Below, piece by piece: positions 1-11,130 of a stretch of 64,000 nt of DNA. Position 1 is the stretch's first letter; every line of letters starts with the position of its first letter. The stretch is from Eurosta solidaginis (lineage: Eukaryota > Arthropoda > Insecta > Diptera > Tephritidae). The position numbers were made by a program, and so were the translations under genes. The stretch lies in contig NC_090319.1 of the NCBI RefSeq assembly GCF_040869045.1, positions 63,150,779 through 63,214,778 of the forward strand, in the 5' to 3' direction. The notes beneath the pieces are model-generated. The model had not been told where the DNA came from. It searched no databases and saw nothing but the letters and a program-made list of their open reading frames with translations.

Positions 1-3000
1 AAACAGATAAAACTAATTAGGTGTACCCATTGTTTCTTTGTATTTACTCATTAAATATAAAGTTGTAGGTACACGTTTCAAATTAATATCACAATTCAAC
101 TCTGCGAATACATTTATAAACAAACAATTATTAGGAAATTTCCTTTGACAAAAGTAAATCAAAATATTTGTTCAATGCTGAGCCCATTAAGTTTCGCTGG
201 GATATGCATAAATACCTTGAATTTTGTGGATAAATATTTCACTGCTTCCAACAATGGTTTTGTGGTAATAGAGAATAGAACATACTAAGCAGGTTGGAAA
301 CAGATAAAACTAATTAAGTGTACCCATTGTTTCTTTGAATTTACTCATTAAAAATAAAGTTGTAGCTCCACGTTTCAAATTAATATCACAATTCAACTCT
401 GCGAATACATTTATAAACAAACAATTATTAGGAAATTTCCTTTGACAAAAGTAAAGCAAAATATTTGTTCAATGCTGAGCTCATTTCATTTTGCTGGGAT
501 ATGCTTAAAGATATTGAATTTTGTGGCTAGATAGTTCACTGCTTCCAACTATGGTTTTGTGGTAGTAAAGAATAGAACATACTAAGCGGGTTGGAAACAG
601 ATAAAACTAATTAAGTGTACCCATTGTTTCTTGGTATTTACTCATTAAAAATGAAGTTGTAGGTACACGTTTCAAATTAATATCACAATTTAACTCTGCG
701 AATACATTTATAAACAAACAATTATTAGGTACTTTCCTTTGACAAAAGTAAAGCAAAATATTTGTTCAATGCTGAGCTCATTTCATTTTGCTGGGATATG
801 CATAAAGGTATTGAATTTTGTGGCTAGATAGTTCACTACTTCCAACTATGGTTTTGTGGTAGTAGAGAATAGAACATACTAAGCGGGTTGGAAACAGATA
901 AAACTAATTAAGTGTACCCATTGTTTCTTTGTATTTACATTAAAAATAAAGTCTTAGCTCTACGTTTCAAATTAATATCACAATTCAGCTCTGCGAATAT
1001 ATTTATAAACAAACAATTATTAGGAAATTTCCTTTGACAAAAGTAAAGCAAAATATTTGTTCAATGCTGAGCCCATTTAGTTTTGCTGGGATATGCATAA
1101 ATACCTTGAATGTTGTGGATAAATATTTCACTGCTTCCAAAAATGGTTTTGTGGTAATAGAGAAGAGAACATACTGAGCAGGTTGGAAACAGATAAAACT
1201 AATTAAGTGTACCTATTGTTTCTTGGTATTTACTCATTAAAAATGAAGTTGTAGGTACACGTTTCAAATTAATATCACAATTTAACCCTGCGAATACATT
1301 TATAAACAAACAATTATTAGGAACTTTCCTTTGACAAAAGTAAAGCAAAATATTTGTTCAATGCTGAGCTCATTTCATTTTGTTGGGATATGCATAAAGA
1401 TATTGAATTTTGTGGCTAGATAGTTCACTGCTTCCAACTATGGTTTTGTAGTAGTAGGGAATAGAACATACTAAGCGGGTTGGAAACAGATAAAACTAAT
1501 TAAGTGTACCCATTGTTTCTTTGTATTTACATTAAAAATAAAGTCTTAGCTCTACGTTTCAAATTAATATCACAATTCAACTCTGCGAATAAATTTATAA
1601 ACAAACAATTATTAGGAAATTTTCTTTGACAAAAGTAAAGCATAATATTTGTTCAATGCTGAGCTCATTTCATTTTGCTGGGATATGCATAAAGATATTG
1701 AATTTTGTGGCTAAATAGTTCACTGCTTCCAACTATTGTTTTGTGGTAGTAGAAAATAGAACATACTAAACAGGTTGGAAACAGATAAAACTAATTAAGT
1801 GTACCCATTGTTTCTTTGTATTTACATTAAAAATAAAGTCTTAGCTCTACGTTTCAAATTAATATCACAATTCAACTCTGCGAATAAATTTATAAACAAC
1901 CAATTATTAGGAAATTTTCTTTGACAAAAGTAAAGCATAATATTTGTTCAATGCTCAGCTCATTTCATTTTGCTGGGATATGCATAAAGATATTGAATTT
2001 TGTGGCTAAATAGTTCACTGCTTCCAACTATTGTTTTGTGGTAGTAGAGAATAGAACATACTAAGCAGGTTAGAAACGGATAAAACTAATTAAGTGCACC
2101 CATTGTTTCTTTGTATTTACTCATTAAAAATAAAGTTGTAGGTACACGTTTCAAATTAATATCACAATTCAACTCTGCGAATACATTTATAAACAAACAA
2201 TTATTAGGAAAGTTCCTTTGAAAAAAGTTAAGCAAAATATTTGTTCAATGCTGAGTTTATTTCATTTTGCTGGGATATGCATAAAGATATTGCATTTTGT
2301 GGCTAAATAGTTCACTGCTTCAAACTATGGTTTTGTGGTAGTAGAGAATAGAACATACTAAGCAGGTTAGAAACGGATAAAACTAATTAAGTGTACCCAT
2401 TGTTTCTTTGTATTTACACATTAAAAATAAATTTGTAGGTACACGTTTCAAATTAATATCACAATTCAACTCTGCGAATACATTTATAAACAAATAATTA
2501 TTAGGAAATTTCCTTTGACAAAAGTAAAGCAAAATATTTGTTCAATGCTGAGCCCATTTAGTTTCGCTGGGATATGCATAAATACCTTGGATTTTGTGGA
2601 TAAATATTTCACTGCTTCCAACAATGGTTTTGTGGTAATAGAGAATAGAACATACTAAGCAGGTTGGAAACAGATAAAACTAATTAAGTGTACCCATTGT
2701 TTCTTTGAATTTACTCATTAAAAATAAAGTTGTAGCTCCACGTTTCAAATTAATATCACAATTCAACTCTGCGAATACATTTATAAACACACAATTATTA
2801 GGAAATTTCCTTTGACAAAATAAAGCAAAATATTTGTTCAATGCTGAGCCCATTTAGTTTTACAGGGACATGCATAAATACCTTGAATTTTGTGGATAAA
2901 TATTTCACTGCTTCCAACTATGGTTTTGTGTTAATAGAGAATAGAACATACTAAGCAGGTTGGAAACAGATAAAACTAATTAAGTGTACCCATTGTTTCT

Positions 3001-4303
3001 TTGTATTTACTCATTAAAAATAAAGTTGTAGCTCTACGTTTCAAATTAATATCACAATTCAACTCTGCGAATACATTTATAAACAAACAATTATTAGGAA
3101 ATTTCCTTTGACAAAAGTAAAGCAAAATATTTGTTCAATGCTGAGCTCATTTCATTTTGCTGGGATATGCATAAAGATATTGAATTTTGTGGCTAGATAG
3201 TTCACTGCTTCCAACTATGGTTTTGTGGTAGTAGAGAATAGAACATACTAAGCAGGTTGGAAACAGATAAAACTAATTAAGTGTACCCATTGTTTCTTGG
3301 TATTTACTCATTAAAAATGAAGTTGTAGGTACACGTTTCAAATTAATATCACAATTCAACTCTGCGAATACATTTATAAACAAACAATTATTAGTAAAGT
3401 TCCTTTGAAAAAAGTTAAGCAAAATATTTGTTCAATGCTGAGCTCATTTCATTTTGCTGGGATATGCATAAAGATATTGAATTTTGTGGCTAGATAATTC
3501 ACTGCTTCCAACTATGGTTTTGTGGTAGTAGAGAATAAAACATACTAAGCGGGTTGGAAACAGATAAAACTAATTAAGTGTACCCATTGTTTCTTTGTAT
3601 TTACTCATTAAAAATAAAGTTGTTGGTACACGTTTCAAATTAATATCACAATTCAACTCTGCGAATACATTTATAAACAAACAATTATTAGTAAAGTTCC
3701 TTTGAAAAAAGTTAAGCAAAATATTTTTCAATGCTGAGCTTATTTCATTTTGCTGGGATATGCATAAAGATATTGCATTTTGTGGCTAAATAGTTCACTG
3801 CTTCAAACTATGGTTTTTTGGTAGTAGAGAATAGAACATACTAAGCAGGTTAGAAATGGATAAAACTAATTAAGTGTACCCATTGTTTCTTTGTATTTAC
3901 ACATTAAAAATAAATTTGTAGGTACACGTTTCAAATTAATATCACAATTTAACTCTGCGAATACATTTATAAACAAACAATTATTAGGAACTTTCCTTTG
4001 ACAAAGGTAAAGCAAAATATTTGTTCAATGCTGAGCTTATTTCATTTTGCTGGGATATGCATAAAGATATTGCATTTTGTGGCTAAATAGTTCACTGCTT
4101 CAAACTATGGTTTTGTGGTAGTATAGAATAGAACATACTAAGCAGGTTAGAAACAGATAAAACTAATTAAGTGTACCCATTGTTTCTTTGTATTTACTCA
4201 TAAAAAATAAAGTTGTATCTCCACGTTTCAAATTAATATCACAATTAAACTCAGCGAATACATTTATAAACAAACAATTATTAGGAAATTTCCTTTGAAA
4301 ATA
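1..4303 (-). repeat. Satellite array, subtype A, reverse orientation
   Basis: About 14.5 tandem monomers of 295-297 bp. Successive units begin with AAACAGATAAAACTAATTA at about 1, 298, 595, 892, 1187, 1484, 1779, 2074, 2371, 2668, 2964, 3261, 3558, 3854 and 4151. Subtype A is defined here by reverse-strand GTATTCGCAGAGTTGAATTG and by the 12-bp perfect dyad AGGAAATTTCCT. Individual units carry private variants, such as a 2-bp shortening (ATTTACATTAAA) in units at 892, 1484 and 1779. The same variants recur in mirror order in the right-hand array, so this block is the outer part of the left palindrome arm. The last unit is cut near 4303 where transposon sequence begins. No coding potential is credible. 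The array continues beyond the window edge. Confidence 0.95.
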
Positions 4304-4927
4304 CTGTAAAGATATTAACTTTTCTTTTAAAATTTGAATTAAAAGAAAATTTTTTTAAAAAGTGGGCGTGGTCGTTCTCCGATTTTGCTAATTTTTATTA
4401 AGCAGACATATAGTAATAAGAGTAACGTTCCTGCCAAACATCATCATGATATCTTCGACAACTGCCAAATTACAGCTTGCAAAACTTCTAAATTACCTTC
4501 TTTTAAAAGTGGGCGGTGCCACGCCCATTGTACAAAATTTTACTAGTTTTCTATTCTGCGTCATAAGTTCAACTCACCCACCAAGTTTCATCGCTTAATC
4601 CGTATTTGGTAATGAATTATCGCACTTTTTCGATTTTTCGAAATTTTCGATATCGAAAAAGTGGGCGTGGTTATTGTCCGATATAGTTCATTGTAAATAG
4701 CGATCTGAGATGAGTGCCCAGGAACCTACATACCAAATTCATCAAGATAACTCAAAATTTACTCAAGTTATCGTGTTAACGGACGGACGGACGGACATGG
4801 CTCAATCGATTTTTTTTTTCGATACTGATGATTTTGATATATGGATATCTCGATTCCTTTATACCTGCACAACCAACCGTTATCCAATCAAAGTTAATAT
4901 ACTCTGTGAGCTCTGCTCAACTGAGTA
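4304..4927. repeat. Dispersed non-coding fly repeat with GTGGGCGTGG motifs
   Basis: This AT-rich stretch replaces the satellite in mid-monomer. It carries three copies of a GTGGGCG motif (about 4362, 4508 and 4660), one of them in a GTGGGCGG/CCACGCCC dyad near 4509-4529. It also has an imperfect TTTTTCGATTTTTCGAAA dyad region near 4627-4660, a GGAC tetranucleotide run at about 4780-4796, and a final ACTGAGTATAAAAA. I recognise this arrangement as a dispersed repeat common in tephritid and other fly genomes but cannot name the family. A short open frame starting at 4710 is a chance translation of this repeat over most of its length; only its last part, from about 4926, is retrotransposon coding sequence. 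Mirrored at 22887-23510. Confidence 0.6.
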
Positions 4928-6860
4928 TAAAAATTGTGACATCTACTGGAGTGGCCGTACGAATAAGCGCAGTTTCGGCGTCGGATTCGTGGTGGGAGAG
5001 AGACTTCGTCGCTAAGTTCTGGCGTTCACGCCTGTGGACGAGCGTCTCGACGCTATCCGAATAAAAGCAAAATTTTTTAATATATTATTCATTTGCGCCC
5101 ATGCGCCGACTGAGGAGAAAGACGATGAGGTGAAACACACTTTTTATGAACAATTAGAACGCACATACGAGCGCTGCCCCCGTCATGATATAAAAGTCGT
5201 GCTTGGCGACTTTAACGCCAGGGTGGGCAAAGAAGGTGTTTTTGGCCCTACAGTCGGAAAGTTCAGCCTGCACAATGAAACATCTCCTAACGGACTGAGG
5301 CTGATTGACTTTGCCGGTGCTCGAAACATGGTCATATCCAGCACGAAGTTCATGCATAAAAAGTTACATCAAGCTACATGGCTGTCTCCTGATCGAAATA
5401 CTCGCAATCAGATCGATCACGTTGTGATAGACGGACGGCATGCCTCCAGTGTTTTAGATGTGCGCACGATCCGAGGACCTAACATCGACTCGGACCATTA
5501 TCTCGTTGCAGCCAAAATGCGCACCCGCCTCAGCGCGGCTAAAACCAAGGAACAAAAAACACAAGGAAAGCTAGACGTCGAAAAGCTTCAATCACAACAG
5601 ACTGCCAATGATTTCGCAACTCGACTCTCACACCTGCTCTCTGAGAGCGCAACTCATCCTGAAGGAATACAGGAGCAGTGGAAGCATATCTCCAAAGCAC
5701 TTCGTACTGCCGCCGAGGAAAAAATTGGTTACCGGCGGCCACGAAAAAACAACTGGTACGATGAAGAATGCCGCGTTGCAACTGAAAGAAAAGACTCTGC
5801 CTACAGAGCTACGTTAAAACCGAGTGCAACAAGAGGAGTGTGTGAACGCTATCGTGAGTTGAAAAGGGAAGCGGGACGCCTTTTCAGGAAGAAAAAAGCA
5901 GAAAGGCGTGAGTGCGAGGAGCTTGAGCTGCTAGCCACCAGGAATAATGCCCGAAAATTTTACCAAAAAATACGGCGACAGACGGAAGGTTTTAAGACCG
6001 GGGCAAACTCCTGTAGGAATGAAAACGGCGACCTTCTAACTGATGTCCAGAGAGTGCTTAGATTATGGAGGGAACGCTTCTCTGCTCTCCTAAATGGAGG
6101 CAGCGATTTACCGCGCAGAGATGACGAACCCGATCCCGCAATCGATGATGATGGAATATATGTCCCCCCGCCCGATTATGACGAAGTTAGAATAGCAATA
6201 ACCAGATTGAAAAACAGCAAGGCCGTGGGCGCTGATGGATTCCCTGCGGAGCTATTATCGAGCAAAAAGTCAGCGCATACCGTTGACAGCCATAATTTCG
6301 AAATAGTAAAAGAATTCGTTTATTTGGGAACCAGCATCAACGCTAGCAACAACATCAGCACTGAAATCCAGCGAAGAAACAATCTTACCAATAAATGCTA
6401 CTTTGGACTAGGTAGGCATTTGAAAAGTAAAGTCCTCTCTCGGCGAACGAAAATCATACTCTACAAGTCACTTATCGTACCCGTCCTGCTATATGGGGCA
6501 GAAGCATGGACCATGACATCAGCAAATGAAGCGGCTTTGGGAGTGTCCGAGAGAAAAGTTCTTCGAAAGATTTATGGACCTCTACGCGTTGGCGATGGCG
6601 AGTACCGAAGAAGATTTAATGATGAACTGTACGAGCTATACGCAGACATCAACATAGTCCAACGAATTAAAATGCAGCGGCTGCGCTGGCTAGGCCTTGT
6701 TATGCGAATGAAAGCTGATGCTCCGGCCATGAAAGTGTTTCTATCGGAACCCACCTATGGAAGCAGAGGTAGAGGGCGGCCCGCACTCCGTTGGAAGGAC
6801 CAGGTGGGAAACGATTTAAACTCCCTTGGTGTGACCAATTGGCGCCGCTTGGCGGAGTGA
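4926..6860 (+). pseudogene. RTE-like retrotransposon ORF lacking its RT core (left copy)
   Basis: Remnant of the polyprotein of an RTE-type non-LTR retrotransposon. The frame runs from 4926 and is broken by one TAA at 5013-5015 (apparently replacing a sense codon, since the homologous frame continues directly). It is then open for 608 codons from a GTG at 5034, which is not a real start. An AP-endonuclease domain is visible: GDFNARVG at residues 58-65, QIDHVVID at 126-133 and the catalytic SDH at 153-155. A basic linker follows, then the start of RT (KAVGADGFPAEL, residues 396-407). The next residues already belong to the post-RT region (LSSK...TVDSHNFEIV), ending in the GRP-x4-WKDQV motif typical of this family. 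RT fingers, palm and the YADD box are absent, so about 250 residues were removed in frame. It resembles entries annotated 'craniofacial development protein 2-like', a name derived from RTE/BovB endonuclease. It cannot encode RT. Confidence 0.85.
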
Positions 6861-6938
6861 AGGAGATACTGGCGCGCCTTGTTGGACGGCCATAACCGTT
6901 TAGACGGTTAAGTCCCAATTAACTAAGTAAGTAAGTAA
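4928..6938 (+). mobile_element. 5'-truncated RTE-like non-LTR element (left arm)
   Basis: The element begins inside its endonuclease region, directly after the dispersed repeat, so its 5' UTR and the first part of the endonuclease are missing. It ends at 6919-6938 with a short (AAGT)n tail after AACTAAGTAAG. Simple-repeat tails rather than long poly(A) are usual for RTE-clade elements. I could not identify a clear target-site duplication, so the 5' junction may be a rearrangement rather than an ordinary truncated insertion. The mirror copy lies at about 20876-22886. Confidence 0.75.
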
Positions 6939-6942
6939 ATGG

Positions 6943-7222
6943 TTAACCTCCCTGTAATGCGGCAAAAATCTCGTTTATTCGTGGTAACGGGTATTTATAG
7001 TCCGTTAAAAATTTATTAATGGTTACTTTATAGTCACCGCATATACCTATTTCACCATTTGGTTTTAAAATAGGCAATAAGGGGGAGTTCCCCACCCCGA
7101 ATTATCTACGGGCTCTAAAACATTTTTTGATATAAGATCTCACAATTGTTTTTCTACTTTGCCTTTTCACGCCAGTGGCACCGGACTCATACGGAAAACG
7201 ATATTTTGCTGAGTTTATAAAG
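6943..7222 (-). pseudogene. Ty3/gypsy reverse transcriptase fragment (left copy)
   Basis: Read on the minus strand, this encodes part of a Ty3/gypsy Pol. Visible motifs, in order, are a KDKVEKQL-like segment, DNSGWGTP, LLPILKPNGEIGICGDYKV and YPLPRINEIFAALQGG, which are the N-terminal RT blocks of that superfamily. Two in-frame stops and a one-base shift near the run of Cs after GGAACTCCCC show it is dead. No LTR, integrase or protease sequence is attached, so only about 280 bp of the element survives between the RTE tail and an unrelated spacer. Mirrored on the plus strand at 20593-20872. Confidence 0.85.
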
Positions 7223-7302
7223 ACCTAAACCATCACTAAAATTATTGAAATATTTGTTTTTTTTTTTTGTTCAGCAACCATACCCATATACATAACCATC
7301 TC

Positions 7303-7576
7303 CAATGTTATCAATTAATGGTGCCTTAATGTAAAAATCGTGAATATTTCATAAAAATTAAGAAAACGCAAAAAATTACAAACACATTCCACAAAAAATA
7401 AGTCTCTTAGTCATAAAGTATCCAAAACAATGAATAAAATCTACAAAAGTTATTAAATTCACCAACTCAAATATTTTTAGATTATGGATATGGCGAGAAA
7501 CCAAAAACCAATTGGTTGGCTATGGTAGGATTATGGCGTTAGCGTTATGGTATGGCACCATTAATTGATTACATTG
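7303..7576. mobile_element. MITE-like element with 23-bp terminal inverted repeats (left copy)
   Basis: A 274-bp interval is bounded by CAATGTTATCAATTAATGG...(7303-7325) and its near-perfect reverse complement (7554-7576), with one mismatch in 23 positions. The interior is non-coding and AT-rich, and contains an ACCAATTGGT dyad near 7507-7516. Length, terminal symmetry and lack of coding capacity fit a non-autonomous DNA transposon. No convincing target-site duplication was seen and I do not recognise the family. The chance that the symmetry merely reflects two nearby copies of one short motif cannot be excluded. Mirrored at 20240-20513. Confidence 0.45.
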
Positions 7577-7589
7577 ATTTCCATAATGT

Positions 7590-8231
7590 TACAGTGAAGA
7601 AAAGCAAAATTGTTTGTTAAACGGTGGTCAAAAGAATTTACCGACCCTTACATAACTAAAGCGCTTTTTACAACATTACTTAGACCAATATTAGAATATG
7701 GCTCAGTAATTTGGAATCCACATTATCAAGTCCATGCAGACAGTCTCGAATCAATACAAAAACAATTTTTACTAACTGTCTTAAGAAATTTTCAATGGGA
7801 CGCTTTAACTAATCTTCCACCTTATACTAATCGATTAAAGCTTATCAATCTTCCAACTCTTGCTAGTCGAAGGGAAACGCTTAATGTAAGATGAAGTGAA
7901 CATTTGTGTTTCCTATCGGACTTCGGGCACATCAAACCTCTTCTGCTGGAACAATGTAGAACGAATTTGGAACAAAATGTACCTTTTCGGCGTTTGTGCC
8001 AAGATTATAACTCTCACTGAAACACATTTTATAGCTCGGACTCCCTTTTTTCTATAAAAAAGATTGTTCTCATCTATCTTAATAATTAATGTATAATGCG
8101 TTTGCTTCTGTTCTTTTTAAGTATTACGCTTGCCTTATAAAATCTCTTCTGTAGCTGAGGAGTTTCAAATCGCGACGCTTGACAAACCTCTGCCCATCAA
8201 AGACACCGCAAAAAAAGAAAAAAAAAAAAAA
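7590..8231 (+). pseudogene. Jockey-like non-LTR ORF2 C-terminal fragment (left copy)
   Basis: A frame from about 7600 to 7894 encodes the thumb and post-RT region of a Jockey-superfamily reverse transcriptase: KRWSKEFTDPYITKALF, then LLRPILEYGSVIWNP, then LESIQKQFLL and PPYTNRLKLINLP. After a break the homologous reading continues (FLSDFGHIKPLLLEQCRTN, then NVPFRRLCQDYNSH) to a stop at about 8020. A short 3' UTR follows and ends in an interrupted A-run at about 8209-8231, which I take as the poly(A) tail. Endonuclease and RT palm are missing: a severely 5'-truncated dead copy. It belongs to a different family from the RT copies at 9540-13437. Mirrored on the minus strand at about 19585-20226. 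Confidence 0.75.
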
Positions 8232-8239
8232 CAAGTTAT

Positions 8240-8862
8240 TATATATATAGATACTAGAAGACCCGGCAGACGTTGTCCTACCCTAAATTTGGCCTATCTG
8301 CATCCATTTTAATAAGCTTTTTCCGTCTGACTCTGCCCTCCCCCCTCTTCACTTTTTCCTAATCCTTTTATTCACTCCTCCCTCCGTCTTTTTCGCTTCA
8401 ACTATCTCCATCTTCGTCTCATTATATCTCTGTCTCAATCTCCTTCTATCTTTTCTCTTCTGTCAATTCCTTCCCATTCTTCTGCATCCCTTATTGCCTG
8501 TCCCAGAGGGTGGTATGTATTTTATTCCAGTCCCAGTCCCACTCCGAGTTTCAGTCCCAGTCCTAGTCCTAATCCAATCACAGTCCGTCTCTGGATAATA
8601 TATTATTCTGTACTAAAGCACTCATCAACAGCTTTCATTTGATATCCATACTCTATAAACACATGCTAGGGGTACTCGGGTCCACGTTTCGGTCTATATC
8701 TCGAGACCCTGTACGTCGATCGCAACCAAGCCTACGTAGTAACCACCGCGTGAGATTTACGCAACTTGTGTGAAAGTTTGAACAAAATCGACTGACGCAT
8801 CTCTTCAAACACCGGCGACCAACTAATACACATTTTAGCCTTTCTTTTTATATATATAGATT
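8240..8862. repeat. Dispersed repeat with polypyrimidine tract, flanked by TATATATAGAT direct repeats
   Basis: The unit starts with ACTAGAAGACCCGGCAGACG after TATATATAGAT (8240s) and ends before another TATATATAGAT (about 8851-8861), suggesting insertion into an AT microsatellite with duplication of the target. Internally the plus strand is almost pure pyrimidine over about 8310-8510, followed by imperfect CAGTCC hexamer repeats (about 8527-8590) and then a more complex 3' part. The GACCCGGCAGACGTTGTCC start is one I remember from dispersed insect repeats, but I cannot assign the class. No protein coding is visible. Mirrored at 18955-19577. Confidence 0.55.
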
Positions 8863-9539
8863 TTTATTTTTCACACTTCGCTATAATATTAACACGAAAT
8901 GCAGATTTTCGTTGCTTTTGAAATTCGGCTTAAAAATTGCACATGGAACAACTAAAGACTCTCCTGAATTAAAAAAAATGTCATAGTACCTCTAAATCGC
9001 GGGCGCCCTCAGAAACGGCGGGCCTGGCGATGTGCTATACTTGATGATATCATTCGCTATAATATTTTTTTTTGATAAGCACGTTGTTTAATTAAACACC
9101 AACCAATTACACCGAAGTATATCCGCACCCCTGAAAATGTCAGTGCCGGTGCGTATACGTAACATTTTATTATTACGTATAAACAAATAAAAAAATTTGT
9201 AATAAAATAATAATACTACTATAAACTGAGATATAACCTATCCTATATTTCAAGTTAGATCGAACTACACACGGGGTGCAAAACAAATTCAAAATTGGTT
9301 CAGAAGTTTAGGAGTCCATCGCGGCCAAAAATTTGTGACACGTGAATTTTATATATTAATATATATATATAAATCGGTCGCGTGACAAGTATTGTTTTCA
9401 ATAAAACCCTTTAACTTAAAAATTTTTTTTTTTTTATTATTTTATTTATTTGTAAAACTCAATTTCTATTTTCCTATAGATGCCGTCTTAAGCTCATCCA
9501 ATTTTACGTAAATTTTAAAGATGAACAGACGTTTAAATC
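8863..9539. repeat. AT-rich non-coding repeat remnants
   Basis: No gene is seen here. TTCGCTATAATATT occurs twice (about 8878 and 9054), framing about 180 bp. The segment from about 9225 to 9375 (CTGAGATATAACCTATCC..., AAATTGGTTCAGAAGTTTAG, then a TATATA run) resembles the 3' end of dispersed insect retroposons and may be the true end of the element that starts at 8253, interrupted by other sequence. A T-run near 9423-9438 and flanking AT-rich DNA lead into the RT copy. Mirrored at about 18279-18954, with differences in homopolymer lengths. Confidence 0.45.
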
Positions 9540-11127
9540 GGTTTAAATTAATGTCCAATTAACACTTAATACTAGAACTTGGTTATGTCGGCCCACTTAA
9601 CTTCTACAAATTACAGAGGTCTGTCTCTGCTAGACACTATTTATAATTTTTCTGGGCTTTTACTTGGTCACATTAATAATTTGATCGATTGTAATAATAT
9701 TTTAAGTGAGTCTCAATCCGGTTTTGGCAGAGGCTATTCGACAATAGACAATATCTTTGTGCTTTCAAGCATTGCCCACCTAAATGTTTCAATTAATAAA
9801 AGAACTTTTGCCCTTTTTTTAGATTTCTCTTTTGCTTTTGATACGATTCCCCGCAACATGCTCCTTTATAAACTAGCCTCCTATGGCCTTTCAACTCATA
9901 AGATCGAAATTTTAAGATTAGTCTACGCTAATACGTCTTTGATGGTCAATGCTGCCTTTTACGCCCGGTTCTATTCTCTTTGTAATTAAATAATCTAAAT
10001 GATTATTTGTGCGGGGGTGTCAGGGTTAATAATATTAATGTGAAGGTGCCTATGTACGCAGATGATCTGGTCTTGCTTGCGGTATCACCTGAACAGCTAC
10101 AGGAAATGATATACTCCCTTTACAACTATTGTAGTAAATGGGCACTAACTGTCAACTTGAACAAAGCAAAAATCATGATATTTAAGAAAGGCGGTAGAGC
10201 CCCGGCTCATGGAAGTAGATCTATGGTAGCGAGGTTATTCAAGTAGTTAACGAATAAAAATACTTAGGTGCGGTTCTCACTTGTCAACTATCTTTTAATA
10301 AACACTTGAACTCAAAACTAGTGGATGCTAAAAACTCTATTAACGCAACGTGGCTGAGCTATATTAATAACCCTCGCATCTGTTTGTCGCATAAAATAAA
10401 TATCTTCGCGGCTGCTTCCACGTCCATTATGTTTTACGGCGCGCATGTATAAGGCGTTAACGAATTCAATGAAGTTGAGAAACTTCATAGATTTTCCGTA
10501 AAGAAACTGATCTTCCTTTCCTCTAATACGCCAAACTACATGTTGCATCTAGAAAAAGGCTTGTAGCTCCTATATTTACACACGCTTCGCCTGAACATGC
10601 TCTATATCGCTCGTTGCTTTAGTCTATCACATGACAGACTTCCGCGTATTCTAGCAAGGAGACTACCAACCTGGGGATTTCTTGGATAAACACTTGGAAA
10701 GAACTTGCTAACTACCTTTCATTACGCAATTACCATCAGCTAATATACAGACTTTCACTTCCTCGCTCTTAGAACGCTTAGCTGAGTATAATACAAATAG
10801 GTTCCACGAAATGGCTCGGAAGTCTACAACCCACGACCTCTACCCGGCCCTAGTTCCGTTGGAGAGTTTGTATTTCATTGATGATTACAGTACTTATGCA
10901 GCCAGTACGATTCTCCGGGAGGTTTGTTGCCAGTGTATATGGATTTAACTTCGAGGCTCTGGCCAAGTTTCTCGCGGATAGCTTTATAATTAGGGACTTA
11001 TGATTTGAATTGAATTTTTGTAGCTCGTTAGTAGTTTATTTAAGACGTGGTGCGACACATAACATACATTAGAAGTCATACTCTGTATCTGATTTTTTGG
11101 AAAAAATAAACATATACTACTACTACT
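9540..11127 (+). pseudogene. Non-LTR retrotransposon RT, decayed copy 1 (left arm)
   Basis: CR1/Jockey-superfamily RT, 5' truncated just before the fingers. The frame 9579-9989 has NYRGLSLLDTIY, ILSESQSGFGRGYSTIDNIF and the palm motif FALFLDFSFAFDTIPRN. A short deletion then removes the QGCPL region. From 10007 the catalytic box is intact in MYADDLVLL, followed by WALTVNLNKAKIMIF. The homologous reading continues to about 10995 with several in-frame stops (for example after EFIK-like EVVNE and at GAHV). A 3' UTR ends at about 11100-11127 with AATAAACATA plus a (TAC)n tail, giving a clear element 3' end. Stops and deletions make it non-functional. Its family mate is the copy starting at 11824. 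Mirrored at 16691-18278. Confidence 0.8.
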
Positions 11128-11130
11128 TAG

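Noticed and set aside
4710..5015. A 101-codon open frame as a gene
   Set aside because: Most of it translates a non-coding dispersed repeat including a GGAC run; only the last 30 codons are RTE endonuclease sequence in the frame that continues after the stop.
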